Positions 9,859-20,855 of a DNA stretch of 64,000 nucleotides are shown here, piece by piece. The translations under genes were made by a program, and so were the position numbers. Location: contig NC_134418.1 in the NCBI RefSeq assembly GCF_030867145.1, forward strand, positions 250,501-314,500, written 5' to 3'. Positions within the stretch are counted from its first letter, which is position 1; each line of letters begins with the position of its first letter. This stretch comes from Opisthocomus hoazin. Its lineage: Eukaryota; Chordata; Aves; Opisthocomiformes; Opisthocomidae. The notes beneath the pieces are model-generated. The model saw only the letters and a program-made list of their open reading frames with translations. It did not search any database and was not told the origin of the DNA.

Positions 9859-11330
9859 AGAAAAAACGCGCATGTGTCGCGGCTCTTAGGAGACGAGGCT
9901 CCCTAGGCACGTAGCCTCGCTCGCTCACGCGCTCCACAACCGTACCATGCTGCTGCTGGTGACACATACAGACCCTGCGGGACACGCTGGCGGCCTGGCC
10001 TGCTGCAGGCTACCAAGAGGGAGCCTTCCTCACCCGCAGAGGCAGGCTCTCTCCTGCCTGCGGAGCCAGGCAGCTGCCAGCCAGGTGGCCTTCCATTTTT
10101 TCTTCTTCTTCAGCCTTCTCGGGACTCTCCAGCTTCAGCCCCGCCAGCTCCCGTCCGCAGCCACTCAGCGCTCCGCCTCTCCCTTTTCGCCCCCACGACG
10201 CCAGGAGACCGAGGCCCGGCACACACAGCCCTCACAAGCCTGGAGCGGGCGCAGCCAACGGCATCCCCAGGGCAGGAACGGACAAGCGCGGCCCCTGCCA
10301 CAGAGAAAGAAGCAGCGGCGACCGCGTTAAGGGAGGCCGAGGCACGCTCGAGGCCCAGTGTGCTGCCCGCACCACGGGCCTTGGGGGAGGCCGGGGGCTC
10401 CGGGACAGGCTTCAGGGGACGTGCTGGAGCTGGGGGCGGCTGCGCGGGGCGAGCGGGGCCGGGGAGCGCTGCCGAGTTGGGGGGGGTGCCCGCCTCCTTC
10501 CCCCCTTCCCTTCCGTCACCTCCCGCCTCTGGCCCCGGGGCTGCCGGCACCCGCCTCGCCTCCAGCGCACCGGCAGCCTGTCGCAGCGGACGGCTCGAAG
10601 CTTCCCGTCCCACCACCCTCGGGCAACCACCACGCACCCCCGCACCCGCCGGAGGGGAGCCCGCGCCTCACCGCTGGCCTCTCCGCTCCCCCGCCGCCCC
10701 GGCACCCGACACCAGGGCGCCGCCATGCTGCTGCGCCGCACTGCGCATGCGCCACGCGCCGACGGCGCGCCGGAGGGGCCACAGCCTGCGCGCAACGCCT
10801 GGCTGCAGTACCGCTCCGGGTCGGGGCAGCGCGCGCCGCCGGCACGGGGCGGCACCTCCGCACGGCTCCGGGCAGCCCCCGACTCGCGGCTCCGACACGG
10901 CGCCGAACCCCCGCCCCTCCCTGTCCCCGACACGGACCCCGCCCTCCCGGGGGCTTTTCCCCGGGACGCGCTGCTCCATCCACCTCCCCCCCCACCCCGC
11001 GCTCACCTTCTCCCTCGCTGCAGCCGCAGCCCGGCCACGGCTCCGCTCCTCCCTCGGCTCGCACCGGCCCCTCCACGGCCACCCCGGTCACGGCAGCACC
11101 GGGCCCTCCACCGGCAGAGGGAGGGGCCGTCGCCATCAGCCGTGCTGCCCACACCTGGGGCTCCCCCGGCCCCGGGCCCACGACTGGAGCCCGGCAGGAA
11201 CAGGGGGCCGTCGCCCCTGCCCCACAGCCCGTCCCCTCCTGCCTTGGGCTCTGGCGCAGCCCCTCGTCCCGTGCAAACCAAGCACAAATGCAGCCGCGAG
11301 GGCAAAAGGGACCGCAGGTCTTTATTAGTC
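9859..11330 (-). promoter_or_regulatory. Short CpG-island promoter block of TU1 (alpha)
   Basis: CpG-rich block of 1.47 kb between exon T1 of TU1 and the poly(A) signal of TU2. NRF1-type palindrome at 10743-10752, 17 bp upstream (minus strand) of an ATGGCGGC start. It lacks the ZNF143-like cluster, the 80-bp repeat and the 19-bp array of the long form; in place of the last is one diverged unit with CACGGGG. No TATA box is visible. Confidence 0.6.
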
Positions 11331-11527
11331 ACGCACCCAGCCAGTCCCGGGAGCTGCTCTGCTCCGGGGCTCGGGGCCCCCGATGCTCCCTCTGCCCCTC
11401 CGACACCTCGGCAGTCCTTCCCGCAGCTGCGCCCGTTGCTCCAGCGGGGAACACTCGGTCAGTCCGTTCCGGGAGCGATGCGCTGCTCGGCAGAGGCCGC
11501 CAAAAATGAGGAGCAGGGCGCAGGCCA

Positions 11528-14500
11528 CTACAAGAGAGGAGAAAAGTGACAGGTGGCTGGACTGCGGCGGTGTAACGAGAAAGCACGAAGCAGGGAAAGG
11601 GACAGCGAGAGAAGGACGGGGACAGGCAGTCCCACAGAGATGGAGAAAGAAGCAGCAGGAAGAGAGGAAGAGTGGCAGCAGAAAGAAGAAGAGGGAGCAG
11701 GACAGAGACCGAAAAAGGATGGGGGAGCAGGACAGAGGCGCAGAAAAAACCTGCAACGGGCAGCACGACAGGAAGGGAGGAAAAAAGAATAGGGGCAGGG
11801 ACCCGGACTGAGACAGATGGGGAAAGACAAAAAAAAAAAGCTACAAAAACAGGGCAGAGAGGGAGGAATGAGACAACATGGACAGGGAGCCGGGACCGCA
11901 AACGACGGAGGGAAGGGGCGAGGGTGGGCAGGACAACACGAAACAAACCACATAGCTACACGCTACAGGGAAAAGAGGGAAGACTTAAGAAGTAGGGAGC
12001 GGGAGCTGAACAAAAGAGAGCCAGAGAGGAAAAAGCCAGAGAGTAATGCGTACAGAAAGAAAGGGGGGGGGGATTCTAAAACAGGGTCATCGGGGAGACA
12101 GACACAAGTAAGAAGGACAAAGGACAAAAGCAACAGGCTACGAGGTGGAGAGGGAAGAATCAATGAATATGGACAGAGCGCTGGCCAGAGAGAGACCGAG
12201 AAAGGCAAAAGATGGCACGGGTGACAGGGCAGAGAGGGACGAATTTAAAAACCAGGCACAGGGAGTCGGACAGAGGGAAAGGCAGAAATAAGAGGAGAAA
12301 AAGTGACGGGCCACGGGGCAGAGAGGGAGGAATGGATAAAGAGCAACAGGGGACCGGACAGAGCACAATGGAGAATGGAAAAAAAGCAAAAGCACGCTCC
12401 AGGGAAGACGGAGGGACTGAAGAACAGCGACCAGGAGCTGGACAGCGAGACACAGAGGAAGACCAAAAAACCAACGAAACAAAACCAGTGATGGGCTACA
12501 AGATGGGCTGGGGGAAACACAAAACAGCGCCAGGGAGCTGGACACAGAGAGATGGAGACAGACAGACCAATAGCGTGGGGCTACAGGGGGCAGAGGAACG
12601 AATTAAACACTGAGGACGGGGAGCCAGACAGAGAGAGAGGGAGATCGCGGAGAACAGTGGTGGGTGCAGGAAGAAGAGGTAAGAGTTAATAAATGGGGAC
12701 AGGGAGCCGCACAGGGAGGGACCGAGAAAGGCAAACACAGCAGCAGGGCATAGGGCAGAGAGGAAGAACTAAAAAACAGGGGCAGTGAGACAGACATAGA
12801 GAGATGGAGAAAAGAAAAAAGCAATGGGTGATGTGGCAGAGAGGGAGGACTTAAAAACAGGCACGGGAAGCAAGAAAGACTGAAAGGGGGGGGGGGCGGC
12901 GCTGAATCCAATAGGCAACAGGATGGAGAGGGAGGACTTAAAAGTGAGGGACGAGAAGCTGGGAAGACAGAGAGGTGGAGAAAGAAACAGAATCACAACA
13001 CGCTACAGTGCCAAGAAGGAAGAAGCTGAACAACAGGGACAGGGAGCCAGACAAAGAGAGCCAGAGAAAGAAAAAATACCGACGGGCCACAGGACAGAGA
13101 GGGAGGAATGAAACAATAGGGATCCGGAGCCGGGCAGTCAGAGAGGGAGGAAGAAGAAATAGCCAGGGGCAATAAGGCAGAGAGAGAAGGCGGCAAAAAC
13201 AGGGATCTGGACCAGATCGATGACAAAAGACAAGGACAGTGATGGGCTATAGGGAGGAGAGGGAGGAATGCGAAGACAGGGGCGAGGCGCCAGATGCGGA
13301 GCAAGGCATACAGGAAGTACAGCAAAAGCTAGAGAGCAGAGAGGGAGGAATTAAACCACAGGGATAGGGAGCCGGGGAGGGAGCTGGAAAAAGGGATGGA
13401 GGAGGGGAGACGAGGAGGAATTAAAAAATTGGGATCCAGAGCCCGAGAAAGAAGTAAAATTGCCACAGGCTAAATAAAGGGCCCAGAAGGAAGAAATTGA
13501 AAACCAGGGAGCAGAAGCCAGCCAGAGAGAGACGCAGAAAGGAAAAACCACGATGGGCTCCCAGATGGAGAGGGAGGAATTTCAAAAAGGAAGGGAGCGG
13601 GAGCCATACACAGAGAGACAGAAAAAGGGAAGATAGCAACAGGCCACAGGGCAGCGAGGGAAGAATTGAAAAGTAGGGACAGGAAGCCGGACAGAGCGCA
13701 ACGAGAAAGAAATGGCCGGGGGGGAAACACAGCACCACCACCTGCGACAGGCTACAGGGCTAGCCCAAGCTGGCCAGTGGAAATATTCCGTACCACAGAC
13801 GTCACGCACAGCTTATAAATGGGGGCTGGCTGCGGGGCAGGAATCAGCTCTTGTCGTTTCCGCGAGTTGGAACCCGCTCTCGTCCGGGAGGTCAAACTAT
13901 TTTGGAATTTAGCGAAACTTGCGATTTCCGGGTTCCGCAATCGCTGTTCGCGGACTGCCTGTGAATCGGTCATCGGGTGGTGAGAGAAACTGTACTGCGT
14001 ATAGTTTGGTTCGCATGTGCGTTGTTGCAATTATTATCATCGTTATTAGAATTATCAGCAGTATTTCCTTTGTTGCCTTACTAAACTGTCTTTATCTCAA
14101 CCGACAAGTTTGACCTTTTGTCCATTTGTCCTCCGCATCCCGCTGGGGAGGGAACGGGCCGGGGGTGGGGGCTGTGAGCGAGCAGCTCTCTAGTGCTTAG
14201 TTGCCGGCTGCCAAGTTAAACCATGACAGACAGAGAGGGAGGAATTAAAAAAAAACAGGACTGGGAGCAATCTACAGAGAGACGTCCGGGAACGAAAGTG
14301 TAAACAGCACCGCGTACAGGGCAGAGAGGGAGGAATTCAACAAAAATAGTAAGTAAAGACAGGGAGCCGGACAGAGGGACACAGAGACAGAGAAAACAGC
14401 AATGGGCTACAAGACAGAGAGGGGGGGATTAAAAAATCCTGGCGGGGAGCCGGACCGGGAGAGACGGCCAAAGAAATGAAATCGCGCCGTGGCACAGGGA

Positions 14501-15405
14501 AGACAGGAGGACAACACTGAAAACCAGGGCCTGGGAACTGGAAAGAGAGCGCCAGAGAATGAAAGAACTCCTGACGGGCTCTAGGGCAGAGACAGGAGGA
14601 ATGAAAAAACAGGGGCGGGGAGACAGAGAGAGACAGAGAGAGAGAAATAAGAGGGGGGGAAAGCAACAGGCCGCAGGCTCCGGAGGGAGGAAGTGCGAAA
14701 GAGGGGCTGGGAGCCGCACAGGGAGAGGGTGGAGAAACAGACCTGCAGAAGTGACAGGGTATGGGGCAGAGAGGGAGGAACTTAAAAAAATCAGGACCTT
14801 GAGCCAGAAGAGACGGAGAAAATAAAAATGGTGACGGGTAACAGGGCAGAGAGGGAGGAATGAAAAAACAGGGACAGGAAGCCAGAACAGAGAGACTGCG
14901 AAGGCAAAAAGTCCCGACAGCTTCCGCAGAGAGGGCGAGGAACTGAAACTTAGAGACAGGGAGTTGGACAGAGAGAGACAGAGAAAGAAAAAGAGAAAAA
15001 AGACGGAGATGCAGAAAGGGAAAAGGAGCGACAGGACAGAGAGGGAGGAATTCAAAATGAGGGGCAGGGAGCAGAATAGAGAGAGATAGAGAAAGAGGCA
15101 GACGCGCAACGTGCTACGGAGCTGAGAAGGAAGACCTTGAACCAGAGGGACAGGGAGCCGGACAGAGAGTCCCAGAGACGGCAAAAGTACCGACGGGCTA
15201 TAGGGCAGAGAGGGGGGAAAGCAAAAACCGTGATCGGGAGCCAGACAGAAAGAGATAGGGAAGGAAAAAAAAGCCACGGGCTACAGGGCAGAGAGAGGGA
15301 GGACCTAAAAGACGGGGACAGGGAGCTGGTCAGAGATGGAGAAAGCAGGTACACGGGAGCGGGGAGGGGGTTGGAGGGGGCAGGGAGGAAAAAAAAGCCA
15401 AAAAT
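11528..15405 (+). repeat. GA-rich minisatellite, last intron of TU2, split by an LTR
   Basis: Matches 3851-7690 nearly base for base; the LTR fragment is at 13760-14228. It has the short GTGGCTGGACT stretch near its left end. Confidence 0.8.
13760..14228 (+). mobile_element. Avian ERV solo LTR fragment (fossil), TU2 copy
   Basis: Same 469-bp element at the equivalent intron position of TU2, carried there by duplication rather than new insertion: both flanks match. Confidence 0.75.
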
Positions 15406-15689
15406 CACAGCAGTGTGGGAAAGAGAGGGATCCAGGGGAGAGCCCGGGATGCAGAAGAGGGGCGACAGGGCCCCGAGGGCCTGGCACTCACCGCAGATCT
15501 CGCTCTTAGCACTGCCGGGAGACTCTGCCGCTTCAGACGCTTCTCTCTCCTGCTCTCCTCCCTTCCTCTTCCGTAACTCAGGTCGCTTGGCTGTCCCCCA
15601 CCTAAGAGAAAACGTCCATGTCTCGCAGCTCTGGCGAGACAAGGCTCCCCAGACAAGTAGCCTCGCCTGCTCACGCACTACGCGCAGGA

Positions 15690-17358
15690 ACAAGACAAGA
15701 GGGAAAGAGAGAGAGAGAGAGAGAGAGAATGACGAGCGGGCAGCAGAACTGACGGATCAAGAGAGAAACTGAATCAGGGGAATAAAGAACGCTGGAGGGA
15801 GACAAACGTACAGGCAACAAGCCAGATGGACGAGGGCAGGAGACACACAGATCAGGACAAAGAGGTGGAGAAAGTGAAAACAGTGATGGGCTGCAGGACG
15901 AGAAAAAAGGCCAAGGAGCAGGACAGAGGAGAATAACGGGACAGCAAGCTGGACAGGGGCATATAGCAAGAAACAAAGGGACAGGCAGCAGTATGGAGAT
16001 ATACAGACAAAGAGTTACGGGGAGGATGGAGGACAGAGAGAATGAGAGAAAAGGGACAGGGAGAGGGGCACAGATGGAGAAAGAAATGCTGGCGACAGAG
16101 AGAGGAAGAAAGCAACAGGACAGAGGCAGAGAGGTAGAGAAAGGAAGAAAAAAGTAGCGACGAGTAGGAGGCCAGAGGCACAAGGAAAAGACAGGAGGAA
16201 GGACAGAGTGACAGAGAAAACCGGTGAGGGACAGGACGCCAGAAAGAAAGATACTGTGAAAGAGAGCGCGACAGGGAGCAGGACGCTGGGACAGACAGCA
16301 ACCGAGAGCAACCGAGAGAACGGCAGCGAGGCGGAGCACAAGAGAAAACAGGGACTGAGAGCAAGACCGAGGGGTGAAGCAATAAATAATGGGGCTGGGG
16401 AGCAGGACAGCAGAAGAGAGAGACAGAGAGGGGGACACTTAAGACAACCGCAAACTGAGAGGGAGAAGGAGAAGAGCACAGAGGGTCACAGACAAAAAGA
16501 GAGGGACGGCAGAAAGAGAAAAACAAGACGAGGGAGGAGGACTGAGGAGCAGAGAGAAAAAGGGTACAGGGAAAAGGACAGAGATGCAGAAAACAAGGCA
16601 AGACTGGAGCCAGAACACAGGGCAAAACTGACAAGGACAGGCAGCGCAACAAAGGGATGGAGGAGGAAAGAACAGTGATGGGCCGCAGCACAGAGGAAAA
16701 GAGAGAAAAAGAGCAAGAAGAGCAAGAGAAGGAGAATGACAGGAGGGTGTAGACAGAAAGACTGGGACACGTCAAAGGGGCACTTGGGGGATACACACAT
16801 CGGAAGGGTAGAAAGGAAAAGGGAGGGATGGGGAGCAAGACAGCGTGATAGAGCGAGACGGAGGAAATGGAGTGCAAGGGCGCAGAAAAGCAGAGGTACT
16901 GGGAAGAGGAAAGAACGTCAGGGAGAGAAAGGTGAGGGTGGGGAGCAGGAGAGAGGTAGAGAACAAAAAAAATAGCCACAGGCAGAATAACAGAAATACG
17001 GAGAATAAAAAATTACTTCCAGGCAGCAGGACAGAGGCACAGAGCAAGAGGAACAAAAAACCACAGGGAGAAGGACGGGTAACACACAGCACGACACTGC
17101 GGGAGTGAGAGGACGGAACAGAGCAAGGCAGAGGAATGAGGAGCAAAAACAAAAAAACAACCCAGCAAACAGAAAGGGAACTGGACAGAGATAGGCAGCA
17201 GGGCACAGAGATGGAGAAAGAAAAAACAGCAACAAGGACAGGGAATGAGGAATAGAGAGGAAAAGAGCGGGACAGGGAAACAAATACAGACAAAAGAAGG
17301 GGAGGTACAGGGAAGGAAAAGAAAAGCTGGGGGGGGGGGGGGTGGGGGGGTGGGGAAA
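15690..17358 (+). repeat. GA-rich minisatellite, T2-T1 intron of TU2
   Basis: Counterpart of 8000-9655 with a slightly longer (AG)n run and a G tract interrupted by two T at 17329-17355. Confidence 0.8.
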
Positions 17359-17558
17359 TCACAGCAGCATGGGAGAGAGAAGGATCCAGGGGAGGGCCCG
17401 GGACGCAGAAGAGGAGCGACAGGGCCCCGAGGGCCCGCCACTCACCGCAGCTCTCGCTCTCGGCGCTGCCGGGAGACTCTGCTGCTTCAGGCACTTCTCT
17501 CTCCTGCGCTCCTCCCTTCCTCTTCCGTAACTCCGGTCGCTTGGCTGTCCTACACCTA

Positions 17559-19127
17559 AGAGAAAACACGCATGTCTCGCGGCTCTTAGCAGACGAAGCT
17601 CCCTAGGCACGTAGCCTCGCTCGCTCACGCGCTCCACAACCGTACCATGCTGCTGGTGACACATACAGACCCTGCGGGACACGCTGGCGGCCTGGCCTGC
17701 TGCAGGCTACCAAGAGGGAGCCTTCCTCACCCGCAGAGGCAGGCTCTCTCCTGCCTGCGGCGCCAGGCAGCTGCCAGCCAGGTGGCCTTCCATTTTTTCT
17801 TCTTCTTCAGCCTTCTCGGGACTCTCCAGCTTCAGCCCCGCCAGCTCCCGTCCGCAGCCACTCAGCGCTCCGCCTCTCCCTTTTCGCTCCCACGACGCCA
17901 GGAGACCGAGGCCCGGCACACACAGCCCTCACAAGCCTGGAGCGGGCGCAGCCAACGGCATCCCCAGGGCAGGAACGGACAAACGCGTCCTCAGCGCGGC
18001 CCCTGCCACAGAGAAAGAAGCAGCGCCGACCGCGTTAAGGGAGGCCGAGGCACGCTCGAGGCCCAGTGTGCCGCCCGCACCACGGGCCTTGGGGGAGGCC
18101 GGGGGCTCCGGGACAGGCTTCAGGGGACGTGCTGGAGCTGGGGGCGGCTGCGCGGGGCGAGCGGGGCCGGGGAGCGCTGCCGAGTTGGGGGGGCGGTGTG
18201 CCCGCCTCCTTCCCCCCTTCCCTTCCGTCACCTCCCGCCTCTGGCCCCGGGGCTGCCCGCACCCGCCTCGCCTCCAGCGCACCGGCAGCCTGTCGCAGCG
18301 GACGGCTCGAAGCTTCCCGTCCCACCACCCTCGGGCAACCACCACGCAGCCCCGCACCCGCCGGAGGGGAGCCCGCGCCTCACCGCTGGCCTCTCTGCTC
18401 CCCCGCCGCCCCGGCACCCGACACCAGGGCGCCGCCATGCTGCTGCGCCGCACTGCGCATGCGCCACGCGCCGACGGCGCGCCGGAGGGGCCACAGCCTG
18501 CGCGGAACGCCGGGCTGCAGTACCGCATTGCGGCCAGGGGGCGGCGCCCACGCCCTGCCCCGGCCCCGGGTCGGGACAGCGCGCGCCGCCGGCACGGGGC
18601 AGCGCGCGCCGCCGGCACGGGGCAGCGCGCGCCGCCGGCACGGGGCGGCACCCCCGCACGGCTCCGGGCAGCCCCCGACTCGCGGCTCCGACACGGCGCC
18701 GAACCCCCGCCCCTCCCTGCCCCCGACACGGACCCCGCCCTCCCGGGGGCTTTTCCCCGGGACGCGCTGCTCCATCCACCTCCCCCCCCACCCCGTGCTC
18801 ACCTTCTCCCTCGCTACAGCCGCGGCCCGGCCACGGCTCTGCTCCTCCCTCGGCTCGCACCGGCCCCTCCACAGCCACCCGGGGCACGGCAGCACCGGGC
18901 CCTCCACCGGCAGCCACCCCGGCAGAGGGACGGGCCATCGCCATCAGCCGTGCTGCCCGCCCCTGGGGCTCCCCCGGCCCCGGGCCCACGACTGGAGCCC
19001 GGCAGGAACAGGGGGCTGTTGCCCCTGCCCCACAGCCCGTCCCCTCCTCCCTGGGCTCTGGCGCAGCCCCTCGTCCCGTGCAAACCAAGCACAAACGCAG
19101 CCGCGAGGGCAAAAGGGACCGCAGGTC
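17559..19127 (-). promoter_or_regulatory. Short CpG-island promoter block of TU2 (alpha), variant
   Basis: Short-type block with NRF1-type site at 18455-18464. It differs from the other short blocks by the 23-bp triplication at 18577-18645, a 12-bp insertion in the MATAPPS exon and a few bases shared with the TU3 block (for example the GGGGGGCGGTGTGCCC stretch near 18190). It therefore looks recombinant between short and long forms. Confidence 0.6.
18577..18645. repeat. 23-bp GC-rich triplication in TU2 promoter
   Basis: Three perfect copies of a 23-bp unit (CAGCGCGCGCC...CACGGGG) at the site equivalent to the 19-bp array of the long blocks. The unit carries CACGGGG in place of CAGGGGG, so it fits the CTCF core less well. 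Confidence 0.8.
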
Positions 19128-19335
19128 TTTATTCAGTCACGCACCCAGCCAGTCTCGGGAGCTGCTCTGCTCCGGGGCTCGGGGCCCCCGATGCTCCCTC
19201 TGCCCCTCCGACACCTCGGCAGTCCTTCCCGCAGCTGCGCCCGTTGCTCCAGCAGGGAACAGTCGGTCAGTCCGCTCCCAGAGCGATGCGCTGCTCGGCA
19301 GAGGCCGCCAAAAATGAGGAGCAGGGTGCAGGCCA

Positions 19336-19915
19336 CTACAAGAGAGGAGAAAAGTGACAGGTGGCTGGACAGCGGCGGTGTAACGAGAAAGCACAAAGCA
19401 GGGAAAGGGACAGTGAGAGAAGCACGGGGACAGGCGGTCCCACAGAGATGGAGAAAGAAGCAGCAGGAAGAGAGGAAGAGCGGCAGCAGAAAGAAGAAGA
19501 GGGAGCAGGACAGAGACCGAAAATGAAGAACGGGGAGCAGGAAGGAGATGCAAAAAAAACCCCTGTAGCATGAAAGAGGAAAAAAGAATAGCGGCAGGGA
19601 CCTGGGCAAAGAGAGATGAGGAAATAGAATAGAATAGACATAGAGAAAGCAGTAGATCTGTGACGCGCTACGGAGCCGAGAAGGAAGCCCTCGAATCAAG
19701 GGACAAGGAGCCAGACAAAAGAGCACCAGAGACAGCAAAAGTACTGAAAGGCTACAGAGCAGGAGGAAAGCAAAAGTAGTAACCGGGAGCTGAACAGAAA
19801 GAGGGGAAGAAGGAAAAAAACGCCACGGGCTGCAGGGCAGAAAGAGGGAGGACCTAAAAGATGGGGACAAGTCAGAGACAGATGGAGAAAGAAGGTACAC
19901 AAGAGCAGAAAAAAA
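19336..19915 (+). repeat. GA-rich tract, last intron of TU3
   Basis: Short version (about 0.6 kb) of the alpha last intron. It is the same for the first ~200 bp next to the terminal exon, then diverges; no LTR. Confidence 0.75.
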
Positions 19916-20335
19916 AAATAATCGTAGCAGTGTGGGAAAGAGAGGGAGCCAGGGGAGGGCCCAGGATGCAGAAGAGGGGTGACAGGGCCCCGAGGGCCCA
20001 GGACTCACCGCGGCTCTCGCTCTCGGTGCTGCCGGGAGACTTTGACACTTCAGATGCTTCTCTCTCCTCCTCTCTTCCCTTCTTCTTCTGTAACTCCAAT
20101 CGTTTGGCTCGCCTCCACCTGAGAGAAAATGCATGTGGTTGTCTTAGAGCTCATACGAGACGCGGCTTCCTAGACAAGAAGCCTCACTGCACACTGTATG
20201 CAGGAATAGGACAGAGAAAGAGAGAGAATATGATGAGTGGGAAGCAGAACTCACAGATCGAGAGAGAACTTGAATCAGAGGAATAAACAAGGCAGCAAAG
20301 AGAGATAAAGACAGGGAAGAAGCCGGAAGAAAAGG

Positions 20336-20855
20336 GCCTTTCTGGCCTCTACTCGCACCCCCCCCAGCCTCCCATCTCTTTCCAGCCTCCTATTTTTCTG
20401 GCCTCTACTCTCGCCCCCGGCCTCCCACCCCTCTGCAGCCTCCCACCCCTTTCCGGCCTCCTTTTTTTCTTTCTGGCCTCTACTCTCGCCCCCGGCCTCC
20501 CACCCCTCTGCAGCCTCCCACCCCTTTCTGGCCTCCTTTTTTTCTTTCTGGCCTCTACTCTCGCCCCCGGCCTCCCACCCCTCTGCGGCCTCCCACCCCT
20601 TTCCGGCCTCCTTTTTTTCTTTCTGGCCTCTACTCTCGCCCCCGGCCTCCCACCCCTCTGCAGCCTCCCACCCCTTTCCGGCCTCCTTCTTTTTCTGGTC
20701 TCTACTCTCGCCCCCAGCCTCCCACCCCTCATCAGCCTCCTACCTCCCATTTTGCTGGCCTCTACATAATTCAGCTTCCCACCCCTCTGCAACCTCCTAC
20801 CTCTTTCCAGCCTCCACTCCCCGCCCCGAGCTTCCCACCCCCGTCCCCACACACT
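20336..20855 (-). repeat. 75-bp pyrimidine-rich minisatellite, TU3 intron
   Basis: The plus strand switches abruptly from purine-rich to C/T-rich. Units of 75 bp (CTTTCTGGCCTCTACTCTCG...) start at 20469, 20544 and 20619 with more diverged units on both sides. As 75 is a multiple of three, the minus strand stays open as a 25-residue Arg/Gly-rich repeat (GARVEARKKKRRPERGGR). This copy is about 90 bp longer than the others. Confidence 0.85.

Larger units (their letters stand above)
3643..11136 (-). other. Predicted spliced transcription unit TU1 (alpha type), complete copy
   Basis: Minus-strand order: candidate first exon 11007-11136 (ATG, MATAPPSAGGG..., donor GAAG/GTGAGC, phase 1); alternative promoter and start at 10726 (MAAPWC...); exon T1 9746-9855; exon T2 7802-7911; terminal exon up to 3850 with acceptor CTCCTCTCTTGTAG; poly(A) signal AATAAA at 3643-3648. 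In the terminal exon two frames stay open. A 67-residue frame stops directly against AATAAA, and a 22-residue frame (WPAPCSSFLAASAEQRIAPGAD) stops earlier. From a phase-1 first exon, T1 or T2 reads as an Arg/Glu-rich frame (GREERRREKRLK) and then enters the 22-residue frame, giving about 100 residues. T1 and T2 cannot both be read in that frame, so they may be alternative exons, or the RNA may be non-coding. Introns are GA minisatellite, and the first one after T2 holds an LTR. No homologue recognised. Confidence 0.45.
11331..18944 (-). other. Predicted spliced transcription unit TU2 (alpha type), supernumerary copy
   Basis: This is a second consecutive alpha copy. Exons: candidate first exon 18803-18944 (ATG; 12 bp longer than other copies, still phase 1 at GAAG/GTGAGC); alternative start 18438; T1 17446-17555; T2 15492-15601; terminal exon ending upstream at 11527; AATAAA at 11331-11336. 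The stop by the poly(A) signal is TAA here, TGA in TU1. It is a mosaic. Its T1 carries the AGCTCTCG variant otherwise seen only in TU3, its terminal exon matches TU4, and its promoter block has a private 23-bp triplication (18577-18645). It is not recognised as any known gene. Confidence 0.45.
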
